Shown piece after piece: positions 26,190-35,169 of a stretch of 64,000 nucleotides of DNA. Each line of letters opens with the position of its first letter. Within the stretch, counting starts at the first letter, position 1. A program made the translations under genes and the position numbers. The DNA comes from Bacteroides sp. Lineage in GTDB: Bacteria > Bacteroidota > Bacteroidia > Bacteroidales > Muribaculaceae. The notes beneath the pieces were generated by a model. That model worked only from the letters and a program-made list of their open reading frames with translations. It was not told the DNA's origin and ran no database searches. The stretch spans positions 100,506 to 164,505 of the forward strand of contig JAAVDX010000010.1 of NCBI GenBank assembly GCA_014801585.1, written 5' to 3'.

Positions 26190-27602
26190 ATGATAAAGAG
26201 ATTTTCAAAATATATTGTTCCGGCAGCTTCGGCAGCGGTGTTAAGCATGGCCGTGGCAGCTTGTTCGGCGGATGATCCGGACTATCCCGCTCTTCCGAAT
26301 GAGCCCTCGACTCCGGCTCCGGAAACTGAGGTGAGCAATGCTCCTCTTTGTATACTCCTTGGGGGCTCGGACTGGAATGTGGAAGATCCCGGCTCGGATG
26401 AGGCAACGCGTGCAATGCCGCCGGGCACGGGTAATAACCAGCAGACGGAGAAGCCCGTGGACGGTTCGGCTGAAACGGATCTTATCGATAAGGTAAGAAT
26501 CGTGACTTTCCGCAGGGTCGATCCGGAGGAATATCGCGGAGATGGAGATAAGGAGAGCTATTATGAGCTTCAGCCTTTTATCTATGACAGTTCGAACGAC
26601 TTGTTGCTGCAGGTGGAGAAAGGTCCGGATCTGCCGGACTCAGATCTTTTCCCGGGGAACGACTCTGAGCCTAACCATACGGCTCACAGCTATGCGGTAA
26701 GCAAGGAGGGAATACGTAAGGTAAAAGGGTTTGAATATAGGATTGTGGCTATCGCCTATAGCGACGTATCAGAATCGACGTTTAAGAATATCAACTTATC
26801 GGGTAGCGCTTCATTTGCTTTCCCCAATGGCGACAGCGATAAATTCGATCTTAACCTTCACGATGGTCTTACCTTCGAAGATTTTCAGGCGTCGCTGACG
26901 CATACACATATTGAGAGAGCCAATAGCAGTTGGCGAGACTTCTTCGCCGGTGAGACTTCCGGCATCGGCAGCACTGATAACGGCGCCGAGCTCGGATCCA
27001 ATATCGTGGAAACTCCACAGTTCTTTTTCGGGGAATGTTATACTTCGGCCGGAGGTTCGACCAATAAGATTATCAAATATTCCGAGGCGGATTCGGAGGG
27101 AGAACTGACAAGCACGCTCCCAATCGGGGGAATCCTTTATCGCGGAGTTGCTAAGCTGGAGATTAATATCACCGTGTATGAGCATCAGGTTCTACTTTCG
27201 CATTACGATTCGCACTGGGTCACGATTATGGCGGATCAGGTGCCGGCAGGGGTAGGGCTTACGGGGTATGATCGATTCCTTAGACCATCGGCTCCGAACG
27301 AAGCCGGGAAATTTGTGCCGATCTATTACGAAGCGGTCACTGCCACGAGGAATAACCCCGTCACGAGGAAGATTGAGACTTATATACTCCCTTGCGCAAG
27401 CAGGCTTGCCATACGAGTGAAGCACAGCAATGGGATACGTAATGCCTGGCTCAGGGCTTCTGATCAGGAAACTTCGGGCAACGGCACGGGTATTATATCT
27501 CCTGACTCCCACGACGGAGTGTTCTATTTCCGGAGAAATCATAAATACGTAATCAACGTAAAGAATACCGAGGACGTAATCAGTAAATATTCATTCAAGT
27601 AA
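26190..27602 (+). CDS. Fimbrillin-like lipoprotein (minor pilus subunit)
   Basis: 470 residues from ATG 26190; a TTG 12 bp earlier is in frame but less likely. Lipobox VAAC (Cys25). The region to about residue 50 is rich in Pro and acidic residues (DDPDYPALPNEPSTPAPETE), a flexible spacer. Arg74 lies in DEATRAMPP, later than in the other pilins, consistent with the longer spacer. Core strands such as GILYRGVAKLEINITVYE match the fimbrillin-like pattern. It immediately precedes the 1585-residue protein (25 bp). Confidence 0.7.
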   Translation: MIKRFSKYIVPAASAAVLSMAVAACSADDPDYPALPNEPSTPAPETEVSNAPLCILLGGSDWNVEDPGSDEATRAMPPGTGNNQQTEKPVDGSAETDLIDKVRIVTFRRVDPEEYRGDGDKESYYELQPFIYDSSNDLLLQVEKGPDLPDSDLFPGNDSEPNHTAHSYAVSKEGIRKVKGFEYRIVAIAYSDVSESTFKNINLSGSASFAFPNGDSDKFDLNLHDGLTFEDFQASLTHTHIERANSSWRDFFAGETSGIGSTDNGAELGSNIVETPQFFFGECYTSAGGSTNKIIKYSEADSEGELTSTLPIGGILYRGVAKLEINITVYEHQVLLSHYDSHWVTIMADQVPAGVGLTGYDRFLRPSAPNEAGKFVPIYYEAVTATRNNPVTRKIETYILPCASRLAIRVKHSNGIRNAWLRASDQETSGNGTGIISPDSHDGVFYFRRNHKYVINVKNTEDVISKYSFK

Positions 27603-27627
27603 ACTACCTTATTTTCCATCATACGAA

Positions 27628-30600
27628 ATGAAAAGACGATTAAGACTTTCCGCTTTCCTGGCCGTAGTCATGGCTCTGACGGGACTCGACTCATTGGCAG
27701 CCAACGGAAATGAGAATTTCTTCGACGACGTATTGGTAAGAGATGAGCTCAGCCTGAAGGGGCGTCCCATCTATTTCGACAATGCGGAGTATGCCGATGC
27801 ATGGCATGACAAATGGGAGGCCAACGGCATGGAGGGTATCAACAGTTACCTTCCGGAAGGGGGCCGGCTCCATTATCTTTATCTCGACAACCGTAGGGCA
27901 CTGACCGGCGAGTCGTGTAACATTAACCAGATTCCCAACAGCGTAGTGGTTGCCGCTGTGACTACTAATCTCGGTAATATTCTGGATGATGACCTTACCA
28001 ATTATGGTGAAGTTGACGCCGGAGTGAACGCGGATGTTACGGTAGGTCCTGTGTTGAGCGTACGCGACAAGAGTTGCTATTACGCAAAGGGCACGACGGC
28101 CGGATTTACCATCGTAGCCGGATCAGGGAGTACGGTGCTCGACCTTTCGGTCATTAAAGCTATGGCTATCGGCTTTTATCGCGATGGAAAGCTGGTCGGC
28201 ACGGCTGCCGTATCGGATGGTCAGGATGCAGGAGGCGTCAGTCTGTCGCTCGTAAATATTCCGGGGTCGGATGATACGGGGTTTGATATCGTAGCTGAGG
28301 CTCCGGGAGTATTTGATGAGATTTCGCTCGATCTTGCGGGAGGTATTCAGGCAGGGGTGGGGCGTGTGCTCAGAATCAAATATGCCTTTGTCGGAAAGCC
28401 CGCTCAGACGCAGATCAAACGGACGACGGATGACGGGATGGTGATTGATCAGATTAAGGGTTATAACCCTGTGCTTTTGGGTATCCCCTTCCCCTTGGAT
28501 AAGAGTCAGTATGAGAAATTTTTCTCTGAAGACGATACGGAGGGAGCCATCATCAGTCCGGTAGTCGGTCTTGCCTTCATGGGCTCGCTGGAATACGTGA
28601 TGAAAGATCCGGCCGATGAGGTAAGAGAGGTGTATGAAGCGGGCTCGGACGTCACGTTTGAATATCGCTACACCGGAGCACTGTCGCTTGATCTCGGAAG
28701 CACTATTCAGATAGAGCTGCTTGACCGTAAAGGGAAGACTGTGCAGAAATCTACGGTAGAAGCCGGAGTATTGGCTCTGGACGTGGTGAAGACGGGGAAA
28801 CAGGTTGTGACTATATCCTCAAGCGTCCCCTTCTCAGGTGCGAAACTTTCATTCTACGGAGGTCTGAAGGTAGGAGCGGGGGGATTCAGCATCGTCGGGT
28901 CTTATGTACGCGACAAGGCTGATGTGCGCCATCATTGTCCGATCGATCCGACGGGCGCTACTTCGGCGTGTTCGGATCAGTCATCGTTCCAGTTGCGCAG
29001 CAATCCGGAAATCAGTGTGACATGGGAGCTCGTAGAGCAGCCGGAAGGAGCCAGCGCTCAGGTGACACCGGGCGGTAAGGTAACCTTTATGGACGTTCCG
29101 GGTGAATACGTATTCCGCGCTACTGCAGCCGACGGCTGTTATGACGAAACAACAATCACCGTATGGGATGAGAATAATGCCTCAAATCAGGAGACTTGCG
29201 GATTGCCGTTGTGGAATAGAGACGGCTATGAGGGTAAGTATGAGGCCGGACAGGTTAGTTCTACAGTTCAGGGCGGTCTGATTCCGATCGACTTAGTAAA
29301 GAATCTTCCTAATGTGGTAGATGGTAACCCTGACACTTATGCGACGTTTACGGGCGTGAACGTTGCCAATAACAATTGCCTCGTAGGCGTTATGCGCACT
29401 GATATTGACCCGGAGACGAACGAACCGGCTCTTATCTATGATGCGACACGCGAAATCGGGAGCACCGGCAAGCGTCTGGGCTTTATGGTGTCGTCGCCGG
29501 TAGAGGTGCTGAATCTAAACGTTCTGGAGTTCGTACAGATCCGTTGCTACTATAAAGGGCAGGAGGTATATCGTCATCTTGTTGATGAATCGAATGCCAT
29601 ATCAGCCGACATCGGAGGTGCGAACGGAAATATGAAGATGCGTTACAGTGTGGCAGTTCCGGATATCGATGATCACGGCGCTCCCACTAAAATCGATGCT
29701 TTCGAGCTCTGGACTTCCGGCCTGATCGGAATCACTGACGAACTGAATATCTATTATGCTTTCTCGGAAGAGCTTGATGATAATTGCAACAGTCCCTTCG
29801 GATGTCAGACCGAACTTCTCGGCTACGACACGACTCACACTACTCTTGATTTCAATCAGATGAATTCGGGGAGCGCTTTGAGTGTTGCATCGGGGGTAAA
29901 GGATCTGGACTGTCTGGTAGACGGCAAGTTTGATACTTTCTGCCGACTTTTCAATACGGCTGATTCTTCGGGTACGGTATTTTACGTAAAACTCGGTCGC
30001 ACCTATGATTACCGCCACAAGCTTGGCTTTGTGATGGATGACAAGACCTTCCTGGCAGGTGTAGGCGTGGGCGGCTGGCTCACTATCGAGACTTATTATA
30101 ACGGGGTTCCGACCGGCAATAAATATACCGACTGGAATGCTGTGGATGCCAATGTGGCCGGTTATGGCGACAAGCGTGTATTGTTCGTTAATCCCGTCAC
30201 TCCTTATAATGAGGTGAAGGTGACGATCGCCAATGTGCTTGGTGCTTTGGATTTCGATTCGAAATATTACGGATTCGGCGTGCTGAGCGATATCGACAAT
30301 GATGGTCTGGCTGATTGCCGCGACACGGATTCATGCCATGCCGATATCGAAGGGATCGCAATCGGAGAGGTTTGCGAGCGTGACGTTATCGAGGTGGAAG
30401 CTTACGGCAATCCAACCACGGAATATTACGTATCTTACGGACGTCCGGGCGACACTCCGATCAACTTTATGACTGACACTGAAGGGAAGTATAAGATCTC
30501 GTTTGAGACTTCGGGCGCCGGAATGTACACAATGATGTTCTACAATGGTTCGGGCACACCGATTCATACGCTGACCTATGTTGTGCATCCGAAGGAGACA

Positions 30601-32385
30601 ACGTGGAAGAAGAACGCTTCTAATAATGACTGGAGCAAGTGGGACAACTGGACAGCGGGCACACCCTATTGCTGCTCTAACGTGATCATCCCCTCTGATG
30701 CCCGAATCTATCCTGACCTGGTAGCCGCTGAGGAGTATCATCCCGATCTCTTCTGCTGTCAGAATATCCATTTTGAGCCGCGAGGCGAAATCAACAGTAT
30801 CCAGAACCTTAACTATGATAAGGCCTGGGTGGAGCTTGAACTGACCCCCAACCGCTACCATCTCCTGTCGGCTCCGCTGAAGGATATGGTGACAGGTGAT
30901 ATGTTTGTGCCGGCGGCTATGAACGGCGTGCATACCGCTCCCCTCTTCACTGAGATAAATGAACAGAATGCTCCGCAGAACCGCTTCAATCCGACTATCT
31001 ATCAGCGTCGCTGGTATAGCGCTGTGCAGGATCGTCTGTGGTCGACCAACGCAGACAATATGTATCGCGATCTTTTGGAGCTTGAGCAAATCGACGGAAT
31101 GACCACTACTTTATGGTCGAAGAACTTCAATCTGCTCAACTATGGCTATCGTCTCGGAGAGGGCTTCTCTCTTTGGGTAGACAATGGGGAACTGCCGGAA
31201 TCTACAGATTTCCGTTTCCGCTTCCCGAAGACTCAGAAAGAATACGTCTACTTCAACGATTTCACCGGGCTGCCCATCGATGGAGTCAGCGAGACTATCA
31301 GCCGCTCGGATGATCATACTTCACGCTTCATCTATGAGGACGCGGAGAATATGGAGACCTCTACTTTCAAGGAGACTATCTGCGAGAGAGTGTATGACCG
31401 CACTGTCTTCAACGGAGCTGCGGATATTACTGTCAATGTGAAGGCTGATGACAATACTGATTATTTCCTTTTCGGCAATCCCTTCATGAGCAGTATTAAT
31501 GTGGAGGAATTCATTGAGGAGAATAAGGAGGTAATTTCGGGTGTGATGGCATACGATGGCAATACGGTTTCTACAGTGCGCCGCGCTGCTTCGGGAGCAT
31601 ATGTCAAGACGGCTCCTTTCGCTACGATTGCTCCGATGCAGGCCGTATTCGTAATCGCCAACGCTGATGCCAAGAGCCTTGACCTGAAGATCAATCCCGA
31701 GATGCTTAAGGGTAGCGGAATTGTAGGCGATGAGGAGACTGAGGGTCCGTCGATAGCTACTCTCCGTGTGCGGCTTCGCGATGGTATTCATGAGTCTGCG
31801 GCTTTGATTGCTGATGTGGCTGATTGTCCGTCGAATCCGGCTCTGCTTGACAATGAGGTGGCTCCTGCTTTGGCCGTTATGGCTATGACTGACGGCATGG
31901 GCTATGACATCACGGCTGCTTCTGCTCAGATTCCTCTTGCAATTCTGAAAGATGCCGCAACTGAGGCTTGGCTTGATTTCAGTGCATGCGCTGACTTCTC
32001 TGCTGATGAGTATGAACTTCTGGACGTGGCTGAAAACAAGACCTACGAACTGACTGAGCAGGTATGCATCCCGGCGGGCACTTCAGCTTCGGCAGGCCGC
32101 TATGTCATCGCCCGCAAGACGGGAGTCTCTACAATTGTCGATATCAGCAACGATGCTAATTCGGGAGTATATGCCGAGGTGATCAACGGCGATATCCGCA
32201 TCAGCACGTTCGGTAGTCAGATTTCTGACGTACAGATCTCTGATATGGCAGGGGGAATCCTTGCAGAGCGCCATGCGGTAAATGCTCCTGAAGTGACACT
32301 CTCAGCAGGTCGCGGCATCAGAATCGTAAGTGTAATGACTGAGGGCGCAGGACGTCGTGAAGTATTCAAGTTGCTCGTACCCTAA
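27628..32385 (+). CDS. 1585-residue modular secreted protein, candidate pilus tip adhesin
   Basis: A standard signal peptide ends about SLA at residue 24; no lipobox. Three ~150-residue modules (about 100-257, 551-715, 741-888) share a start like VVDGNPDTYATF or LVDGKFDTFCRL, recalling discoidin-like jelly rolls. Ig/PKD-like stretches lie at about 437-520 and 910-990, and IDNDGLADCRDTDSC (about 890-905) resembles a thrombospondin type-3 calcium site. The last ~80 residues (DVQISDMAGGILAERHA to FKLLVP) look like a type A T9SS sorting domain. It is last in the pilus operon before a terminator. Adhesive tip function is inferred; the family was not recognised. Confidence 0.6.
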   Translation: MKRRLRLSAFLAVVMALTGLDSLAANGNENFFDDVLVRDELSLKGRPIYFDNAEYADAWHDKWEANGMEGINSYLPEGGRLHYLYLDNRRALTGESCNINQIPNSVVVAAVTTNLGNILDDDLTNYGEVDAGVNADVTVGPVLSVRDKSCYYAKGTTAGFTIVAGSGSTVLDLSVIKAMAIGFYRDGKLVGTAAVSDGQDAGGVSLSLVNIPGSDDTGFDIVAEAPGVFDEISLDLAGGIQAGVGRVLRIKYAFVGKPAQTQIKRTTDDGMVIDQIKGYNPVLLGIPFPLDKSQYEKFFSEDDTEGAIISPVVGLAFMGSLEYVMKDPADEVREVYEAGSDVTFEYRYTGALSLDLGSTIQIELLDRKGKTVQKSTVEAGVLALDVVKTGKQVVTISSSVPFSGAKLSFYGGLKVGAGGFSIVGSYVRDKADVRHHCPIDPTGATSACSDQSSFQLRSNPEISVTWELVEQPEGASAQVTPGGKVTFMDVPGEYVFRATAADGCYDETTITVWDENNASNQETCGLPLWNRDGYEGKYEAGQVSSTVQGGLIPIDLVKNLPNVVDGNPDTYATFTGVNVANNNCLVGVMRTDIDPETNEPALIYDATREIGSTGKRLGFMVSSPVEVLNLNVLEFVQIRCYYKGQEVYRHLVDESNAISADIGGANGNMKMRYSVAVPDIDDHGAPTKIDAFELWTSGLIGITDELNIYYAFSEELDDNCNSPFGCQTELLGYDTTHTTLDFNQMNSGSALSVASGVKDLDCLVDGKFDTFCRLFNTADSSGTVFYVKLGRTYDYRHKLGFVMDDKTFLAGVGVGGWLTIETYYNGVPTGNKYTDWNAVDANVAGYGDKRVLFVNPVTPYNEVKVTIANVLGALDFDSKYYGFGVLSDIDNDGLADCRDTDSCHADIEGIAIGEVCERDVIEVEAYGNPTTEYYVSYGRPGDTPINFMTDTEGKYKISFETSGAGMYTMMFYNGSGTPIHTLTYVVHPKETTWKKNASNNDWSKWDNWTAGTPYCCSNVIIPSDARIYPDLVAAEEYHPDLFCCQNIHFEPRGEINSIQNLNYDKAWVELELTPNRYHLLSAPLKDMVTGDMFVPAAMNGVHTAPLFTEINEQNAPQNRFNPTIYQRRWYSAVQDRLWSTNADNMYRDLLELEQIDGMTTTLWSKNFNLLNYGYRLGEGFSLWVDNGELPESTDFRFRFPKTQKEYVYFNDFTGLPIDGVSETISRSDDHTSRFIYEDAENMETSTFKETICERVYDRTVFNGAADITVNVKADDNTDYFLFGNPFMSSINVEEFIEENKEVISGVMAYDGNTVSTVRRAASGAYVKTAPFATIAPMQAVFVIANADAKSLDLKINPEMLKGSGIVGDEETEGPSIATLRVRLRDGIHESAALIADVADCPSNPALLDNEVAPALAVMAMTDGMGYDITAASAQIPLAILKDAATEAWLDFSACADFSADEYELLDVAENKTYELTEQVCIPAGTSASAGRYVIARKTGVSTIVDISNDANSGVYAEVINGDIRISTFGSQISDVQISDMAGGILAERHAVNAPEVTLSAGRGIRIVSVMTEGAGRREVFKLLVP

Positions 32386-32421
32386 CTCGGTGAGTTAGTA
32401 GCAATAAGTTAGTAAAGTGTT

Positions 32422-32455
32422 AAAAAGCCGGTTCCCGTTAGGGGAATCGGCTTTT
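32422..32455 (+). terminator. Terminator of the pilus operon
   Basis: AAAAAGCCGGTTCCC pairs with GGGGAATCGGCTTTTT across a 4-5-nt loop; the U-rich arm ends the transcript 37-70 bp after the stop of the large protein. Confidence 0.9.
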
Positions 32456-32577
32456 TATGCTTTATAACATATTGTTTTTCGAAACTATTATTTGTGGGCT
32501 TCGTTAAGATTACATAACCGCTCTCCACTCCTCTCTTACTAAACTTGGAATCATTAAACCTTTAAATCACGTTTGCT

Positions 32578-33390
32578 ATGAAAACACGTCTACAGCTTCT
32601 GGCGCTGACTGCTTTATCGCTCTTCTGCACCGCTAATCTCTCTGCTCAGCAACATCCCGGTTGTAAGGATCATTCTACGAATCCTGACGTCTATTTCCTT
32701 TATGAGGGGGCGACTCCCAACAGTCTTTATATCCTGCCGGGACCTCCGGATTCGGGATCAGTGCAGTTTCTTTATGATCAGGCCCGCTATAACTGGGGCA
32801 AATCGCTTCGCAACACCGAACGCGGCGAACAGGCAGTGAAGGATGCGCGTGTAGGAGGTCAGGATCTTCCGGATGCGTTCTCAGAATCGTTCGGCATTCA
32901 TATCACTCCGGAAGATACTCCGGAAATCTATAAGCTCGTGTTGGGCATGCGCGAGGATGCAGGCGATCTGGCCACTCGCGATGCCAAGAACTATTATAAT
33001 CGCGTGCGCCCCTTCTCTTTCTATGGCGAGGAAACCTGTAATCCCGAGCAGCAGGCCGAACTATCCACGAATGGGTCGTATCCTTCGGGTCATACGTCGA
33101 TCGGCTGGGCAATCGCGTTGGTGCTGGCTGAGGTCAATCCCGACCGTCAGGATGAGATTATCGAACGCGGCTATCAAATGGGCGATTCGAGAGTGATCTG
33201 CGGTTATCATTGGCAGAGCGATATTGACGCCGGCCGCGTGACGGGTTCGGCAGTGGTAGCTCGTCTGCATGCAGATGAAGGATTCCGGAATCAGCTTGAG
33301 AAGGCAAAGAAAGAACTTGAGAAGAAGAGAAAAGAGGGTAAGGTAGCCCCCGGATCTCATCCTAAAGGTAAATCTCCCAATTTCCGGTAA
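32578..33390 (+). CDS. Class A non-specific acid phosphatase (PAP2 fold)
   Basis: 270 residues with a signal peptide ending LSAQ (about 24). The three phosphatase motifs are complete: Lys137-x6-Arg144-Pro145 (KNYYNRVRP), PSGH at 169-172 and Ser204-Arg205-x5-His211-x3-Asp215 ([12 protein letters not shown]). It would hydrolyse phosphomonoesters in the periplasm. The C-terminus is a Lys/Glu-rich helix ([14 protein letters not shown]) not needed for catalysis. Followed after 60 bp by a phosphate-porin-like gene, suggesting joint phosphate scavenging. Confidence 0.92.
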   Translation: MKTRLQLLALTALSLFCTANLSAQQHPGCKDHSTNPDVYFLYEGATPNSLYILPGPPDSGSVQFLYDQARYNWGKSLRNTERGEQAVKDARVGGQDLPDAFSESFGIHITPEDTPEIYKLVLGMREDAGDLATRDAKNYYNRVRPFSFYGEETCNPEQQAELSTNGSYPSGHTSIGWAIALVLAEVNPDRQDEIIERGYQMGDSRVICGYHWQSDIDAGRVTGSAVVARLHADEGFRNQLEKAKKELEKKRKEGKVAPGSHPKGKSPNFR

Positions 33391-33450
33391 ACGACCTGAA
33401 ACACTCCTCTTTAACCTTAAAATCCCTTTTAACCTTAAAACTTAGCTGCT

Positions 33451-34635
33451 ATGAAAAAATCTCTACTATGTTGCGCCACTGCTCTTTTAGCAGCCACGCC
33501 TCTTATGGCTCAATCAGCAGCCGTCGATTCAGTCGCTTCTCAGCCTAAGGAAGAGAAGACTAAGTTTACAATCAAACCGGGTGGACGAATTCTTCTTGAC
33601 GGAGGACTCTTCATCTCTCCCGATAAGCCCCTTTTCAAGGATGGCGTAGCGCTTCCTGACGCTCGCCTGGGCGTCAAGATGAAGTATGGTAAGTGGGATG
33701 CCACGGTGGATGTCGGTTTTGCTTATGGCAAGGTCGGATTGAAGGACTTATTCATCGGATATACTTTCAATGATCAGATGAATATTAAGGTAGGTAGTTT
33801 CATCCATCAGTTTGGTCTGCAGAGCGCAACTTCAAGTTCGATGAAGCCGACTATGGCCGAACCTATCTCTAATGAGATTTTCAATGATTCGCGTCAGTTG
33901 GGTATTCAGTATGAATATAGTGGAGATAAGTTCCTGGCTACGGCTTCGGCTCATGTAGAGCCCTCGGCTACGACAGTGATCCTCAGTCCGGATCAGTTTA
34001 CTAAGGAGGGCTACGGCTTCCGTACACGTCTGGTGTATCGTCCGTTCCATGAGCTGGGAAAGATGGCTCAGGTCGGTATATCCGGAGCATTCGGCACTCC
34101 GCAGAAGCATGGAGATCCGGATACTCACGACGGCTTCCTCTTTAAGGCTAATTATCCTACGAGTATCACTCAGGTAGCGGCTCTTTCGGCTGATATCGGT
34201 GACGCGAAGAATGTATTCAAGCTTTCGCCGGAACTTTTGCTGAGTTATGACCGCTTCGCTCTTGAGAGTCAATATTTCTGGGTAAATGTCAATCGTAAGA
34301 ATGGTCTGTCGGCCTTTAACGGTCAGGGTGCTTACGTGACGCTGCGCGGACTGCTCATAGGCAATTCTTATAGCTATGATATGTGGAGCGGCGGTATCGC
34401 CACTCCGGCTCCGAAGACTCTGGAGCTCGTGCTCGACTATAACTATACGCAGCTTTCGGATGCCTCAGCCGGCATCTACGGCGGTCGACTCAACGACTTC
34501 TCCGCGACCCTCAACTATCAGATCAATAAATACATGATAGCACGTCTTCACTATTCTTACACTCATACGTGGGACGGTTCGCCCAACCCGACATCTGTCA
34601 ATATGATCGCAGCACGCCTCCAGGTAATCTTCTGA
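33451..34635 (+). CDS. Porin of the OprO/OprP (phosphate-selective) type
   Basis: 394 residues, signal peptide ending PLMAQ. The mature part shows the Porin_O_P pattern: KPGGRILLDGGLF, DARLGVKMKYGKWDATVDVG, LKDLFIGYTFNDQMNIKVGS and alternating strands up to a C-terminal MIAARLQVIF with terminal Phe, as in 16-stranded barrels. It lies 60 bp after the acid phosphatase, so phosphate or phosphorylated substrates are plausible ligands, but selectivity cannot be read from the sequence. A long hairpin ends the transcript. Confidence 0.75.
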   Translation: MKKSLLCCATALLAATPLMAQSAAVDSVASQPKEEKTKFTIKPGGRILLDGGLFISPDKPLFKDGVALPDARLGVKMKYGKWDATVDVGFAYGKVGLKDLFIGYTFNDQMNIKVGSFIHQFGLQSATSSSMKPTMAEPISNEIFNDSRQLGIQYEYSGDKFLATASAHVEPSATTVILSPDQFTKEGYGFRTRLVYRPFHELGKMAQVGISGAFGTPQKHGDPDTHDGFLFKANYPTSITQVAALSADIGDAKNVFKLSPELLLSYDRFALESQYFWVNVNRKNGLSAFNGQGAYVTLRGLLIGNSYSYDMWSGGIATPAPKTLELVLDYNYTQLSDASAGIYGGRLNDFSATLNYQINKYMIARLHYSYTHTWDGSPNPTSVNMIAARLQVIF

Positions 34636-34650
34636 CAGGATTTAAAACCA

Positions 34651-34704
34651 ACCGAAAAACGGGGTATTCTTATCGATTGATATAAGAATACCCCGTTTTT
34701 CGGT
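34651..34704 (+). terminator. Terminator with 23-bp perfect arms after the porin gene
   Basis: Arms 34651-34673 and 34682-34704 are exact inverted copies (beginning ACCGAAAAACGGGG) around an 8-nt loop, followed by TTTTAT. An unusually long perfect terminator. Confidence 0.92.
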
Positions 34705-34729
34705 TTTATGGCAATTTCATTCAACTCTA

Positions 34730-34941
34730 ACTAAAAATTTCGGATCAAGTACATAACCCTGTTAAAATGTTAAAAAATTTAAGGTGTTAAGCCTGAGCGA
34801 GCCCTCTGCACCTCTGCGTGAGATTAAGAGAGTGTTTGAATTTAAATCAAATATAATTTTGTATACATACTCCAAATGTGCCATCCACAATTGGATGGTG
34901 AAATCGATTTTAACAGGGTTTTGTGCTTGACTAAAAATTTC
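34730..34941. mobile_element. MITE-like element with inverted ends and 12-bp flanking direct repeats
   Basis: Inverted ends 34746-34768 (CAAGTACATAACCCTGTTAAAAT) and 34907-34929 match at 21 of 23 positions. Immediately outside are direct copies of ACTAAAAATTTC at 34730-34741 and 34930-34941, like a target duplication; the left inverted end starts 4 bp inside. The ~185-bp interior has no gene but holds CTCTGCACCTCTGCGTGAGA, a type of string that recurs in many bacterial intergenic repeats, and a CCATCC/GGATGG hairpin (34881-34898). It encodes no transposase. Confidence 0.55.
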
Positions 34942-35052
34942 TAAGGATTCAGAAATTGCATTCATCGGTAACTTCTTCAATATAAATAATGTTATTATCG
35001 CTACTGCCTACAATGGTTGGTAATTAAAAAATTTAACAATTATCAATATTTA
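34942..35052. other. AT-rich non-coding stretch before the C25 protease promoter
   Basis: Nothing recognisable: no gene, hairpin or repeat beyond A/T-rich sequence. With the terminator and the MITE-like element it makes up the 534-bp gap between the porin and the protease gene. Confidence 0.6.
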
Positions 35053-35084
35053 TTTGGAATTGAGATTTATTTTACTTACCTTTG
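35053..35084 (+). promoter_or_regulatory. Promoter of the gingipain-like protease gene
   Basis: TTTG (35053-35056), 20 bp, TACCTTTG (35077-35084): full consensus. Initiation near 35091 gives a ~79-nt leader. A second -7-like TATCTTTG lies at 35137-35144 without a -33 partner. Confidence 0.8.
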
Positions 35085-35169
35085 CCACTACAAAATTAGT
35101 GTGCTGAAGGTCATTACAGTCTAACACTCATTTTCTTATCTTTGCTAACTCAAAACAAACGTAACAGAT

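Noticed and set aside
25252..26415. 387-codon frame antisense to the minor pilin genes
   Set aside because: Crosses the border of two real genes on the other strand and shows no domain.
34762..34980. 72-codon minus-strand frame containing an ISRRGAEGSL stretch
   Set aside because: It is the translation of the non-coding interior of the MITE-like element; such peptides come from intergenic repeats.
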